Shown piece by piece: positions 1 through 6,886 of a DNA stretch of 17,738 nucleotides; the first letter of the stretch is position 1; each line of letters opens with the position of its first letter. Origin of the DNA: JBDRGC01 sp043818215 (lineage in GTDB: Bacteria > Chloroflexota > Anaerolineae > Anaerolineales > UBA11858); contig JBDRGC010000188.1 in NCBI GenBank assembly GCA_043818215.1, positions 1 to 17,738 of the forward strand. The letters run 5' to 3'. The position numbers and the translations under genes are program-made. The notes beneath the pieces were generated by a model. That model had not been told where the DNA came from, made no database searches, and worked only from the letters and a program-made list of their open reading frames with translations.

Positions 1-374
1 TTTGCGATAGCTCCGGCCGGGTTACTACCGTGAACCCAGCTATCTTGCTCACGCAATCCAACATGATGGTAGCAATAAGGATTCAGCCCCGCGCGGGCGA
101 CGGTTCCACGGAAGGTTTGCTCGTGAAGCGAAGGGGCGCAAGCTCCAATGACAACCCGATTGACGCCATGCTCTTTGATATCTGCTTCGACCATAGATTG
201 GCCGACATCGGAACACATGGCCATATTTGTGCGCGATACAATCACATTGGGCATTTCACGCAACGCATCGGCGACTTTTTTGCAGTTGACTACATCACTG
301 ATATTCCCGCCGCAATGACACGTATAAACGCCTATCTTGATTTCTTCGTTCTTGGGATCAGATGTTTTTGTCAT
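1..374 (-). CDS. hdrA: HdrA-like protein, N-terminal part (runs off the window)
   Basis: The first 124 residues of an HdrA-type protein are present; the rest lies beyond position 1. The start is the ATG at 374-372, preceded by AAGGAG 7 nt upstream. Visible motifs are GVYTCHCGGNISDVVN (about residues 15-30), MCSDVGQ, GACAPSLHEQTF and LREQDSWVH. These match the N-terminal domain of heterodisulfide reductase subunit A (HdrA), whose cysteines contribute to an iron-sulfur site ahead of the FAD domain. In the known family HdrA is the flavin subunit that splits or conducts electrons between ferredoxin, hydrogenase or formate dehydrogenase and a disulfide or sulfur acceptor. The start codon lies 10 bases after the stop of the 431-aa HdrA-like gene, so the two are surely co-transcribed. 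QmoB-type proteins share parts of this architecture, and the missing C-terminus prevents a firm choice. Family call is strong; exact partner is inference. Confidence 0.85.
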   Translation of the reverse strand, partial: MTKTSDPKNEEIKIGVYTCHCGGNISDVVNCKKVADALREMPNVIVSRTNMAMCSDVGQSMVEADIKEHGVNRVVIGACAPSLHEQTFRGTVARAGLNPYCYHHVGLREQDSWVHGSNPAGAIA

Positions 375-384
375 AGGTGTCTCC

Positions 385-1680
385 TTATTTGCCGCCCCGA
401 ACGGTTTCCAGGTAGGCAGCAGCCCCACTTGCGGCCGCACTTGCAGAGGCAATGCTATCTACAATGTCCATAGGACCGGTGGCTGTGCCGGTAGCAAAAA
501 TCCCCGGGCGATTTGTCTCAGTAGAGGAGATGTTTGGATTGGGTGAGTTTATAAAACCATCATCTCCCACAAGCACATCGTAAATCGGCCCCGGGTTGTA
601 CTGGGGCAGCATACCCACAGAAAGCACGATCATCTCATGCATGCGTTCAACGACCTGAGAACCTTCGTCGATCAGTTCTACTCTGACTACAGGATTTTGA
701 TTTTCATCCTGGGTGATTTTGGCGACTTTCCCTTTGACGAATTCTACTCCCATTGCCTTTGAGTTTTGGAAGAACTGCTCGTATCCTTTTCCAAAGGCAC
801 GCATATCCATGTAATAAATCGTTATGTCTGCCATGGGAAGTGAACCGGCGATCAACATAGCCTGCTTGATGGCATACATGCAGCAAACCCGTGAGCAGTA
901 AGGGATGCCCAGGGTTTCATCGCGGGAGCCAGCGCATTGAACATAAGCGATGGACTCAGGCTCTCTGCCATCTCCGGGACGTAGAATACGCCCGTACGGG
1001 CCGGTGGGAGCCAGGAGCCGCTCCATCATCAACCCGTCGATAACGTTGTGCAATTTGCCAGCCCCATATTCTTTTTTCGCATCTCGAGGGGTGGTCTCGA
1101 ATCCGGTTGCCAATACGATGGTGTCAACTTCTAGCTCGATTTCTTGAACAGTTTGGGTAAAATCGATTGCATTTGCTGGGCAAGCTCTTTCGCATTGGCC
1201 GCATAAGATGCAGTTTTCCATATCCAAAACGGCATACTGCGGAACAGCTGTCGAGAAAGGCACTCGAATAGCACGCCGCGCCACCATATTCAAATCAAAA
1301 GCGCTCGGCACATCGATGGGGCAGACATACTCACACTGTCGGCAACCGGTGCAATCATCTTCGACTACGTAGCGGGGTTTTTTGAGTATTTGGGCGATAA
1401 AGTGTCCATCTTTTTTGTCAACAGATTGCACTTCACAATAGGTGAGTGTTCGAATATTGGCATGGTTAGCAACTGCCGACATTTTTGGGGTGGTGATGCA
1501 GCTACAACAATCCAGGGTGGGAAAGACCTTACTTAGCTGAATCATCTTTCCGCCAATGCTAGGTTCTTTTTCGACCAACACAATTTGATAACCCTGGTCT
1601 GCTAAATCCAATGCGGATTGCATCCCTGTAATCCCCCCTCCAACAACTAGCGCATCTGCTTTAATTTTATTTACATCCAT
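385..1680 (-). CDS. HdrA/QmoA-like FAD and iron-sulfur subunit
   Basis: A 431-aa flavoprotein related to heterodisulfide reductase subunit A and to QmoA, the form lacking the HdrA N-terminal domain. Residues 14-19 (GGGITG) start the FAD-binding Rossmann fold. Around 51-67 is the HdrA signature KVFPTLDCCSCITTPKM. Two 4Fe-4S ferredoxin motifs follow: C110/C113/C116 with C120, and C157/C160/C163 with C167. A Cys-rich segment (C249, C262, C266, C267) and the C-terminal FAD-contact stretch near 395-415 (FATGTATGPMDIVDSI) are also present. Length fits QmoA (about 400 aa) rather than full HdrA (about 650 aa). It probably relays electrons in the cytoplasm, possibly by flavin-based confurcation. It lies 3 bases downstream of the MvhD-like gene and 10 bases upstream of a second HdrA-like gene that does carry the N-terminal domain, recalling a QmoA/QmoB pair. 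No QmoC or hydrogenase is visible. Family certain, substrate unknown. Confidence 0.88.
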   Translation of the reverse strand: MDVNKIKADALVVGGGITGMQSALDLADQGYQIVLVEKEPSIGGKMIQLSKVFPTLDCCSCITTPKMSAVANHANIRTLTYCEVQSVDKKDGHFIAQILKKPRYVVEDDCTGCRQCEYVCPIDVPSAFDLNMVARRAIRVPFSTAVPQYAVLDMENCILCGQCERACPANAIDFTQTVQEIELEVDTIVLATGFETTPRDAKKEYGAGKLHNVIDGLMMERLLAPTGPYGRILRPGDGREPESIAYVQCAGSRDETLGIPYCSRVCCMYAIKQAMLIAGSLPMADITIYYMDMRAFGKGYEQFFQNSKAMGVEFVKGKVAKITQDENQNPVVRVELIDEGSQVVERMHEMIVLSVGMLPQYNPGPIYDVLVGDDGFINSPNPNISSTETNRPGIFATGTATGPMDIVDSIASASAAASGAAAYLETVRGGK

Positions 1681-1683
1681 GGT

Positions 1684-2121
1684 TTATCCATCCCTTTCGC
1701 CTGAAAGCTCTGCGCGAACAAATCCAATTTCGTCTAAGGTTTCGTTCATCTCTTTGACTTGTTTCAGGAAAGGCTTTTTACAAACAGTACAAATCGCTGC
1801 CAGACGAAGACGGCGGGTATTGATGCCGCGCTCTTGCATCTTTTTATAAGTGCTATCGACTATTGTAGCTGTCCGTTCGGGGCCGCCTTTGTAGGGGCTG
1901 TCGGTACCGCTGTACATTACGATGATCCCATCGATCCCTTTTTCGAAGGCGTTGATGTAAAAATCTTCCGAAAACATGCTGGGGCACCGAACTGGGAGGA
2001 TGCTGGTGTTGACAGCATAAGCCAAATGTTGCTGACCAACATAATCTGCACCTGCGTATCCGCCCGACAAGGTCGCTAAAATCAAAATCTTAGGTTCTTT
2101 TGTTGATGTGGTTGCTTCCAT
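1684..2121 (-). CDS. MvhD/FlpD-like hydrogenase iron-sulfur subunit with altered cysteines
   Basis: A 145-aa protein of the MvhD/FlpD family, the small 2Fe-2S subunit that passes electrons between a hydrogenase or formate dehydrogenase and HdrA, also found fused to the C-terminus of QmoB. The core pattern is recognisable: ILILATLSGGYAGADYVG (12-29), ILPVRCPSMF (41-50), FEKGIDGIIVMYSG (59-72), and ERGINTRRLRLAAICTVCKK (97-116). The usual MvhD ligands, an N-terminal CxxC and a C-x4/5-C at the GChpgdCHY segment, are absent: those places read LSGG and SGTDSPY. The remaining cysteines are C46, C111 and C114. The ATG at 2121 follows a GAGG ribosome-binding site about 10 bases upstream. It is separated by 3 bases from the HdrA-like gene, so the two products probably interact. 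Whether it still holds a cluster is open. Confidence 0.78.
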   Translation of the reverse strand: MEATTSTKEPKILILATLSGGYAGADYVGQQHLAYAVNTSILPVRCPSMFSEDFYINAFEKGIDGIIVMYSGTDSPYKGGPERTATIVDSTYKKMQERGINTRRLRLAAICTVCKKPFLKQVKEMNETLDEIGFVRAELSGERDG

Positions 2122-2171
2122 AAAAAATTACCTCTTTCAGAATGACCACCAACTTAGAAATAAAGCTACGG

Positions 2172-2417
2172 CGTAACTACTTTGACAATGTTACATTCCA
2201 AATTCGATGTCATACCGCAAGGGTATCCCTAGACACGAGGGACAGGTGTACAGGTTGTTATTGCGAAACAGCTTTACCGCTTACACTTGCAACTCACTGC
2301 GTTTGGTGCAGTGCAGGTGAGTTATCTCATCCTTGGCATGAAGGAGACTGCCACGCTCCGTAAACTCCGCTCGCAGTGACATAGACCCGCGAATGTGACA
2401 TTGTCAAAGTAATTACG
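2172..2417. mobile_element. MITE-like non-coding element, 246 bp, with terminal inverted repeats
   Basis: The stretch begins CGTAACTACTTTGACAATG and ends CATTGTCAAAGTAATTACG. The terminal inverted repeats extend to about 27 bp (2172-2198 and 2391-2417) with two mismatches. The bases just outside both ends are CTACGG (2166-2171 and 2418-2423), which fits a 6-bp target-site duplication. No convincing coding frame lies inside. These are the marks of a miniature inverted-repeat transposable element moved by a transposase in trans. It sits between tusA and the MvhD-like gene, so it may separate or modulate an operon. The family is unknown to me. Confidence 0.75.
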
Positions 2418-2418
2418 C

Positions 2419-2453
2419 TACGGCTTAGAAATTTGGAAGAAGTCTAAGCCGTA
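2419..2453. repeat. Hairpin-forming inverted repeat next to the MITE-like element
   Basis: TACGGCTTAG (2419-2428) is complementary to CTAAGCCGTA (2444-2453), a perfect 10-bp stem with a 15-nt loop. It lies 27 bases beyond the tusA stop on the minus strand. No U-run follows on that strand, so it is not a standard intrinsic terminator, but it could attenuate or stabilise the tusA transcript. Its outer arm overlaps the presumed target-site duplication of the adjacent element. Confidence 0.5.
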
Positions 2454-2479
2454 CTTTATTAACCAACTTACCAAATATG

Positions 2480-2728
2480 CTATTTCAGGCGGCGAATGAA
2501 AAGTCTATCGTAACCGGCCGCTTCCAGGTCTCCCAGGTATTCGTGGCCCACTTTTTTACACCAGCGCGGCATTTGACCTTTAGTACTCGCATCGCCGGAC
2601 CAGATTTCCAGCACCTCACCTACACTGACAGCCCCAATGCTCTTTTTAGCTTCCAGCAATGGGCCAGGGCAAGCCATCGAGCGCGCGTCTACGGTTTTTG
2701 CAGCGGTAATTTCAGAAAGTTCACTCAT
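2480..2728 (-). CDS. tusA: TusA-family sulfur carrier protein
   Basis: An 82-aa protein with the hallmark CPGPLLEAKK of TusA/SirA proteins; the persulfide-carrying cysteine is C20. A second cysteine, C57, lies in the GQMPRWCKK segment. TusA proteins bind sulfane sulfur as a persulfide on the CPxP cysteine and hand it to partners in tRNA thiolation, molybdenum cofactor biosynthesis or dissimilatory sulfur metabolism. The ATG at 2728 has AAAGGAG 7 bases upstream. The gene starts 29 bases after the arsR-type gene, so the pair is very likely one transcript, and it points toward the HdrA/MvhD-like genes. In sulfur-oxidising bacteria TusA accompanies Hdr-like complexes, so a sulfur-transfer role with the downstream Hdr-like proteins is a reasonable inference. 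Length is normal for the family. Confidence 0.9.
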   Translation of the reverse strand: MSELSEITAAKTVDARSMACPGPLLEAKKSIGAVSVGEVLEIWSGDASTKGQMPRWCKKVGHEYLGDLEAAGYDRLFIRRLK

Positions 2729-2757
2729 GTCATTTCTCCTTTTTCAAGTGGTACAGA

Positions 2758-3072
2758 TTAGGTTAGTTCTCGCGCTGGGTCACTTTCGCGCATATGAAGT
2801 AAAACGTTACAACTTCTCACGCGCTCGTTATCCGCAACGCGGTAATACACGGTTTGTCCATCCCGACGCGATTCTAGAATGCCTTTATCTTTCATCAAGC
2901 GCAGATGTTGGGATGTATTTTGTAGTGAGGCATCAATGGCCGAGGCAATATCACCAACGGATACCTCTTTATCCCCCAAAGCCCACACGATCAATACACG
3001 TTGGACATTTCCAAAAACCTGGCAAAGTTTTGCGCGCTCTTTTGCCAGCGATTTAATTTCTGTGTTGTCCAT
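2758..3072 (-). CDS. ArsR-family winged-helix transcriptional regulator
   Basis: A 104-aa ArsR/SmtB-type repressor. The recognition-helix region is about residues 43-66 (SAIDASLQNTSQHLRLMKDK), followed by the wing ESRRDGQTVYYRV (68-80). Only two cysteines are present, C17 in helix 1 and C88 in the C-terminal helix. The metal box of ArsR (ELCVCDL) is absent, so a classical arsenite sensor is unlikely. ArsR-type regulators beside tusA and hdr genes often sense reactive sulfur through a cysteine pair; whether C17/C88 do so is inference, and their positions differ from the SqrR/BigR pair as I recall it. It is the first gene of the minus-strand unit and probably autoregulates. A TATAAT (3118-3113) and an imperfect dyad (3084-3107) lie just upstream. 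Confidence 0.88.
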   Translation of the reverse strand: MDNTEIKSLAKERAKLCQVFGNVQRVLIVWALGDKEVSVGDIASAIDASLQNTSQHLRLMKDKGILESRRDGQTVYYRVADNERVRSCNVLLHMRESDPARELT

Positions 3073-3083
3073 GTATGTCCACT

Positions 3084-3118
3084 AATCGTTTTGATAATCA
3101 ATAGATTGCTTTATTATA
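3084..3118 (-). promoter_or_regulatory. Candidate arsR promoter -10 and operator dyad
   Basis: On the minus strand TATAAT occupies 3118-3113, 41 bases before the arsR start. No good -35 is evident. Between it and the start codon, positions 3084-3107 form an imperfect palindrome AATC-N4-TGATAATCA-N3-GATT, the size and place expected for an ArsR-type operator overlapping the transcription start. Inferred from position and symmetry only. Confidence 0.4.
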
Positions 3119-3270
3119 GTTTCGTTTAACCTTTGGATTTATATATCAATCTTGTGAACCGTATAAGTGGTAAACATCATGGCTGGCATAGCGTCTTTCT
3201 ATGGGTCACTATAAAGTTACTCTATCTGTGGTGGTTGGTAAAAGCTTTAGGCAGTTCCGTAAAATTAACT

Positions 3271-3330
3271 GCTGACCACCGACAGCCGACCGCTGACAGC
3301 CGACCGCCGACCGCCGACAGCCGACCGACA
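3271..3330. repeat. Short-word tandem repeat (CCGACAG/CCGACCG type)
   Basis: Degenerate tandem words of 6-10 bases such as GACAGCCGACCGC and GCCGACCGCCGACAGCCGAC are repeated through this stretch. They lie in the 500-base gap between the divergent arsR and acyl-CoA synthetase genes. No coding or regulatory role is visible. Small palindromes follow (ATCGAATGAATTCGAT at 3330-3345 and AACCTGTTAAAACAGGTT at 3358-3375). Confidence 0.7.
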
Positions 3331-3441
3331 TCGAATGAATTCGATGCTGCTATGAGAAACCTGTTAAAACAGGTTCAGGGCGTACCGCAACACGCTTCAG
3401 CATGTTTTCAATACCAACCCCGAATTCATGGTTGATCTGAT

Positions 3442-3500
3442 CGTTGACTCGCTGACTCGTTGACTCGTTGACTCGCTGACTCTCCACTCGCCACTCGCCA
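3442..3500. repeat. Short-word tandem repeat (GTTGACTC/GCTGACTC, then CCACTCG)
   Basis: Alternating 8-9-base words CGTTGACTC and CGCTGACTC are repeated four to five times, grading into CCACTCGCCACTCGCCA. The array ends just before the acyl-CoA synthetase promoter at 3512. It is the second such array in the same gap, and with the 5684-5760 array it gives this genome segment a distinctive intergenic style. Confidence 0.7.
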
Positions 3501-3511
3501 CCCCAACCTTC

Positions 3512-3566
3512 TTTGCAAACCTAATCATTATAAGTATAATAATCCCATGCTGAAATCTGAGGTGAT
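3512..3566 (+). promoter_or_regulatory. Promoter and ribosome-binding site of the acyl-CoA synthetase gene
   Basis: TTTGCA (3512-3517), a 17-base spacer and TATAAT (3535-3540) make a plausible housekeeping-sigma promoter. GAGGTGA at 3560-3566 is a strong ribosome-binding site about 6 bases before the ATG at 3573, which fixes the start. Confidence 0.6.
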
Positions 3567-3572
3567 TTTCAA

Positions 3573-5675
3573 ATGTTGAATGCTTTCTTCGAGCCGGCCT
3601 CCGTGGCCGTGATTGGCGCTTCTACGAACCCATCCAAACTGGGCTATGCGGTTTTAGAGAATCTAGTGGAAGGGGGATACGCACAGCGGGGCGTGGTTTA
3701 CCCCATCAACCCCAAAGCAAATCAGATACTTGGGCACAAGGCTTACCCCTCGGTGCTGGATGTGCCTGGACCCATCGACCTGGCGGTCATCGTCATTCCC
3801 TATCCTTACGTGCCAGATGCCTTGCGGATTTGCGGTCAAAAAGGCATCCCCGCGGCCATCATCATCAGCGCTGGTTTTCGGGAAGCCGGGATGGAGGGTC
3901 TGGAACGTGAGATGGAGTTGGTTTCCATTTCCCGTGAATACGGCATCCGTTTGATTGGGCCTAACTGCCTGGGGGTGATCGATACCTTCACCCCGCTCAA
4001 TGCTTCATTTGCAGCGGGCACCCCTCCCCAAGGACCGATGGCTTTCATGTCCCAGTCCGGCGCTTTGGGCACAGCCATTTTGGATTGGGCGCAAGCCGGG
4101 CGTTTGGGTCTGTCTAAATTCGTCAGCCTGGGCAATAAAGCCGATGTCAGCGAGATAGACTTGCTGCAAGCCTGGGCCGATGACCCGCACACCAGAGTGA
4201 TTATGATATACAGCGAGGGTTTGCCCAATGGGGAGGAATTCATCCGCGTAGCCCGCGAGGTTGCCCGTAAGAAGCCGGTGGTGGCGATCAAATCGGGCGT
4301 CACGCAGTCGGGTTCGCGGGCTGTCTCCTCCCACACGGGATCATTGGCTGGCTCTGAGCAGGCTTATGAGGCTGCATTCCGGCAGGCAGGTGTGCTGCGA
4401 GCCGGGTCGATGGAAAAACTCTTCGATATGTCCCTGGCCCTGGGCTATCAGCCGCCATTGCAGGGGGATCGCATTGCCATCGTCACCAATGCAGGCGGGC
4501 CGGGCATCCTGGCAACCGATGCCCTCGAGCGGGCTGGAATGTCGCTGGCGCGCTTCGAGTTGGAAACCATCCGCGCTTTGGAGCAATATCTGCCGGATGC
4601 GGCCAGCGCGGCTAACCCGGTGGATGTCCTCGGTGACGCCCATGCCGACCGCTACCAATTCGCCCTCGAAACTGTAGCCGCCGACCCCAACGTGGATGGT
4701 TTGTTGGTATTACTCACACCCCAGGCCATGACGCAAATCCGAGAAACGGCTGAGGCCGCGGGGAAACTGGCGCAGCAAACCGACAAGCCCGTTCTGGCCT
4801 GTTTTATGGGCGAGGCCAAAGTTAACGTGGGCATCGATATTCTGGCAGACTACGGCGTCCCCAACTATCCGTTCCCCGAGAGGGCGGCGTCATCTTTCCG
4901 GGCGATGGCAGATTATCGGCAAATCCGCTCCCGCCCCGAATCCGAGTACGTTCATTTCGATGTTGATCACGCCGCGACCCAAGCCGTTTTCGACCGGGTG
5001 CGTTCCCACGAGCGTCTCAGCATCGGCGATGCCGAGGCGCGGGATATTTTGGAGGCTTACGGGATGCGCACCCCAGAATCGCTGCTGGCCGCAACTCCGG
5101 CTGAAGCTGTCGAGATGGCGGCTCAAATCGGGTATCCGGTGGTGCTCAAAATTGCCTCGCCCGATATTTTGCACAAAACCGATGTCGGCGGCGTAAAGGT
5201 GGGTTTGAGCAATGCGGAAGATGTGCAAGATGCCTTCGAGTTGATGACTTACCGTGCCGAGCGATACCTGCCCGAAGCTCATTTGTGGGGCTGCCAGGTT
5301 CAGGAGATGGCTCCTCCGGGCGGATTGGAAATCCTTGTAGGGATGAATCGAGACTCTCAGTTTGGCCCGTTGGTCACCTTCGGTATCGGGGGTATCTACG
5401 TCGAAGTGCTCAAAGATGTCACCTTCCGGGTGGCCCCCTTCACCCTCCGGGATGCGGAGAATATGTTGAAGGAAATCCGCACTCACGCCCTGTTGGATGG
5501 GGTGCGCGGCAAGCCCCCGATGGATAAAGCTGCCATTGTAGATACGCTTTTGCGCATTGGACAGTTGGTGCAAGATTTTCCAGAAATCACCGAATTGGAT
5601 ATTAACCCCCTGATCGTTTATCCTAAAGGTCAGGGCGCAATTGCGATTGATATGCGTTTGATATTGAGTAAGTAA
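3573..5675 (+). CDS. ADP-forming acetyl/acyl-CoA synthetase (fused alpha-beta)
   Basis: A 700-aa single-chain nucleoside-diphosphate-forming acyl-CoA synthetase. In the catabolic direction it converts acetyl- or another acyl-CoA, ADP and phosphate to the acid, CoA and ATP. Residues 1-130 form the CoA-binding domain (FFEPASVAVIGAS, then IGPNCLG at 128-134). Residues 150-455 hold the succinyl-CoA-ligase-like domains with the phosphohistidine motif SSHTGSLAGSE; H254 is the likely phosphorylated residue. Residues 480-695 are the ATP-grasp domain (YPVVLKIASPDILHKTDVGG), where H534 matches the second histidine used for phosphate transfer in archaeal enzymes. The ELDINPL motif is at 674-680. All key parts are intact. 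The next gene, 95 bases on, encodes a phosphotransacetylase-N-like protein, an association that supports a role in acetate or acyl-CoA energy metabolism. Substrate cannot be read from sequence; protein lysine acetyltransferases share this core but would carry an added GNAT domain, which is absent. Confidence 0.92.
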   Translation: MLNAFFEPASVAVIGASTNPSKLGYAVLENLVEGGYAQRGVVYPINPKANQILGHKAYPSVLDVPGPIDLAVIVIPYPYVPDALRICGQKGIPAAIIISAGFREAGMEGLEREMELVSISREYGIRLIGPNCLGVIDTFTPLNASFAAGTPPQGPMAFMSQSGALGTAILDWAQAGRLGLSKFVSLGNKADVSEIDLLQAWADDPHTRVIMIYSEGLPNGEEFIRVAREVARKKPVVAIKSGVTQSGSRAVSSHTGSLAGSEQAYEAAFRQAGVLRAGSMEKLFDMSLALGYQPPLQGDRIAIVTNAGGPGILATDALERAGMSLARFELETIRALEQYLPDAASAANPVDVLGDAHADRYQFALETVAADPNVDGLLVLLTPQAMTQIRETAEAAGKLAQQTDKPVLACFMGEAKVNVGIDILADYGVPNYPFPERAASSFRAMADYRQIRSRPESEYVHFDVDHAATQAVFDRVRSHERLSIGDAEARDILEAYGMRTPESLLAATPAEAVEMAAQIGYPVVLKIASPDILHKTDVGGVKVGLSNAEDVQDAFELMTYRAERYLPEAHLWGCQVQEMAPPGGLEILVGMNRDSQFGPLVTFGIGGIYVEVLKDVTFRVAPFTLRDAENMLKEIRTHALLDGVRGKPPMDKAAIVDTLLRIGQLVQDFPEITELDINPLIVYPKGQGAIAIDMRLILSK

Positions 5676-5683
5676 GAGCAGTA

Positions 5684-5760
5684 GATCAGGGACTAGGAAC
5701 TAGGGACTAGGAAATCAATTCATCCTGATCCCTAATCCCTGATCCCTAGTCCCTAGTCCC
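5684..5760. repeat. Inverted/tandem repeat array between the two metabolic genes
   Basis: The left arm (5684-5711) reads in 7-base words of the GGGACTAGG type; the right arm (about 5733-5760) reads CCCTGATCCCTAGTCCC. The arms are complementary over about 23 bases with three mismatches and could fold into a long hairpin in the mRNA between the acyl-CoA synthetase stop and the next start. The ribosome-binding site AGGAG of the next gene begins exactly where the array ends (5760). It may modulate expression of the downstream gene; this is inference. Confidence 0.7.
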
Positions 5761-5770
5761 AGGAGACTCC

Positions 5771-6838
5771 ATGAAATCACTATACATTACCTCCGTAGAT
5801 CGTTATTCCGGTAAAACCGCCGTATGTCTGGCTTTAGGCAAGCATTTTCAGTCCAGCGGCTACACGGTTGGATATATGAAACCCCTAAGTTTGCAACCCT
5901 GGCGAGTGAGGGGCAAGATTGCCGACGAGGACGCCGGCTTCGTTAAAGACGTCTTGGGGTTGGATGCCGAGCCGTGGGAGCTTTCTCCCGTTGTGGTAAC
6001 CTCGGAGCTTTTGTGCGCGCATATTAAAGGGGATGGTGACACCGATTTGATGGGGCGCGTACAGGCCGCTTGTGAGGCAGCCGGGGAGGGCAAGGATATC
6101 CTGCTTTTGGAGGGAGGTGGCAGCCTGCGGGAAGGCTACGTAATGGGATTGCCCACCCCGGATGTGGCGGCGGCTCTGGGGAGTCAGGTGCTGGCAATTG
6201 TCAAGTATCGAGATGAGGTGCGTCTTATGGACGATGCACTGGCGGCTCACTTCCGGCTGGGAAAGGCTATGTGCGGCATCATCATCAATCGGGTCCCCGA
6301 GGACGCGCTAAATTTTGTCAGCGATTATGCTCGTCCCTACCTGGAGACACGTGGCATCTCCGTGTTTGGCGTTTTGCCGGAGGTGCGCGGGCTGGCCGCT
6401 CTCACAGTGGAGGAATTAATAGATGTGTTGGACGCGAAAGTTCTGACCGAATGCAAATCATCCGATGCAATGATCGAAAGCCTCACCGTGGGCGCCATGT
6501 CAGCCGAAGCCGCCCTGAGCCGTATGCGCAAGCACCGCAATAAAGTTGTCATCACCGGCGGCGACCGCACCGATATTCAGTTGGCTGCCCTGGAGACCTC
6601 CACCACCTGTCTGGTGCTGACGGGCAATTTACATCCCAGCCCATTGATCATCAAACAGGCTGACGAACTCGGTGTCCCCATCCTGCTGGTACGCGATAAT
6701 ACAATGGAGGCTGTCGAAGCCATTGACCACATCTTTGGCAAGACTCGCCTGGGACAGTCAGCCAAGTTGCAGCAATTCCAGAAACTACTGGACGAATACG
6801 TAGATTTAGCGAGACTGTCTGAGTGCCTTGCAATTTAA
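5771..6838 (+). CDS. BioD-like/DRTGG-domain protein (phosphotransacetylase N-terminal-like)
   Basis: A 355-aa protein resembling the stand-alone N-terminal half of long phosphotransacetylases. Residues 1-210 form a P-loop NTPase fold of the dethiobiotin-synthetase type, with SVDRYSGKTA (8-17) as the nucleotide-binding loop, LLLEGGGS (111-118), and IIINRVPE (170-177). Residues 215-325 carry the DRTGG domain (VVITGGDRTDIQLAAL, 259-274). The catalytic phosphotransacetylase domain is missing, so this is not itself an acetyl transferase; such proteins are thought to be regulatory or nucleotide-sensing. AGGAG lies 6 bases before the ATG. Its position just after an ADP-forming acyl-CoA synthetase, same strand, suggests it senses or regulates acyl-CoA flux. 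The P-loop departs from the BioD GTDTxVGKT pattern at several positions but keeps G14-K15-T16. Confidence 0.85.
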   Translation: MKSLYITSVDRYSGKTAVCLALGKHFQSSGYTVGYMKPLSLQPWRVRGKIADEDAGFVKDVLGLDAEPWELSPVVVTSELLCAHIKGDGDTDLMGRVQAACEAAGEGKDILLLEGGGSLREGYVMGLPTPDVAAALGSQVLAIVKYRDEVRLMDDALAAHFRLGKAMCGIIINRVPEDALNFVSDYARPYLETRGISVFGVLPEVRGLAALTVEELIDVLDAKVLTECKSSDAMIESLTVGAMSAEAALSRMRKHRNKVVITGGDRTDIQLAALETSTTCLVLTGNLHPSPLIIKQADELGVPILLVRDNTMEAVEAIDHIFGKTRLGQSAKLQQFQKLLDEYVDLARLSECLAI

Positions 6839-6886
6839 GTGTCGTCATTAATCAGCAAGATTAGGAACAGATACGCAATTACATTG

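Noticed and set aside
2142..2363. Plus-strand frame of 73 aa
   Set aside because: It lies within the inverted-repeat element, has no domain and no start signal.
2419..2453. Intrinsic terminator of tusA
   Set aside because: The stem is good but no U-run follows on the minus strand; kept only as a hairpin repeat.
4890..5573. Long open frame (227 aa) on the minus strand within the acyl-CoA synthetase gene
   Set aside because: It is antisense to a complete, motif-bearing gene and contains no recognisable domain; it is a coding shadow.
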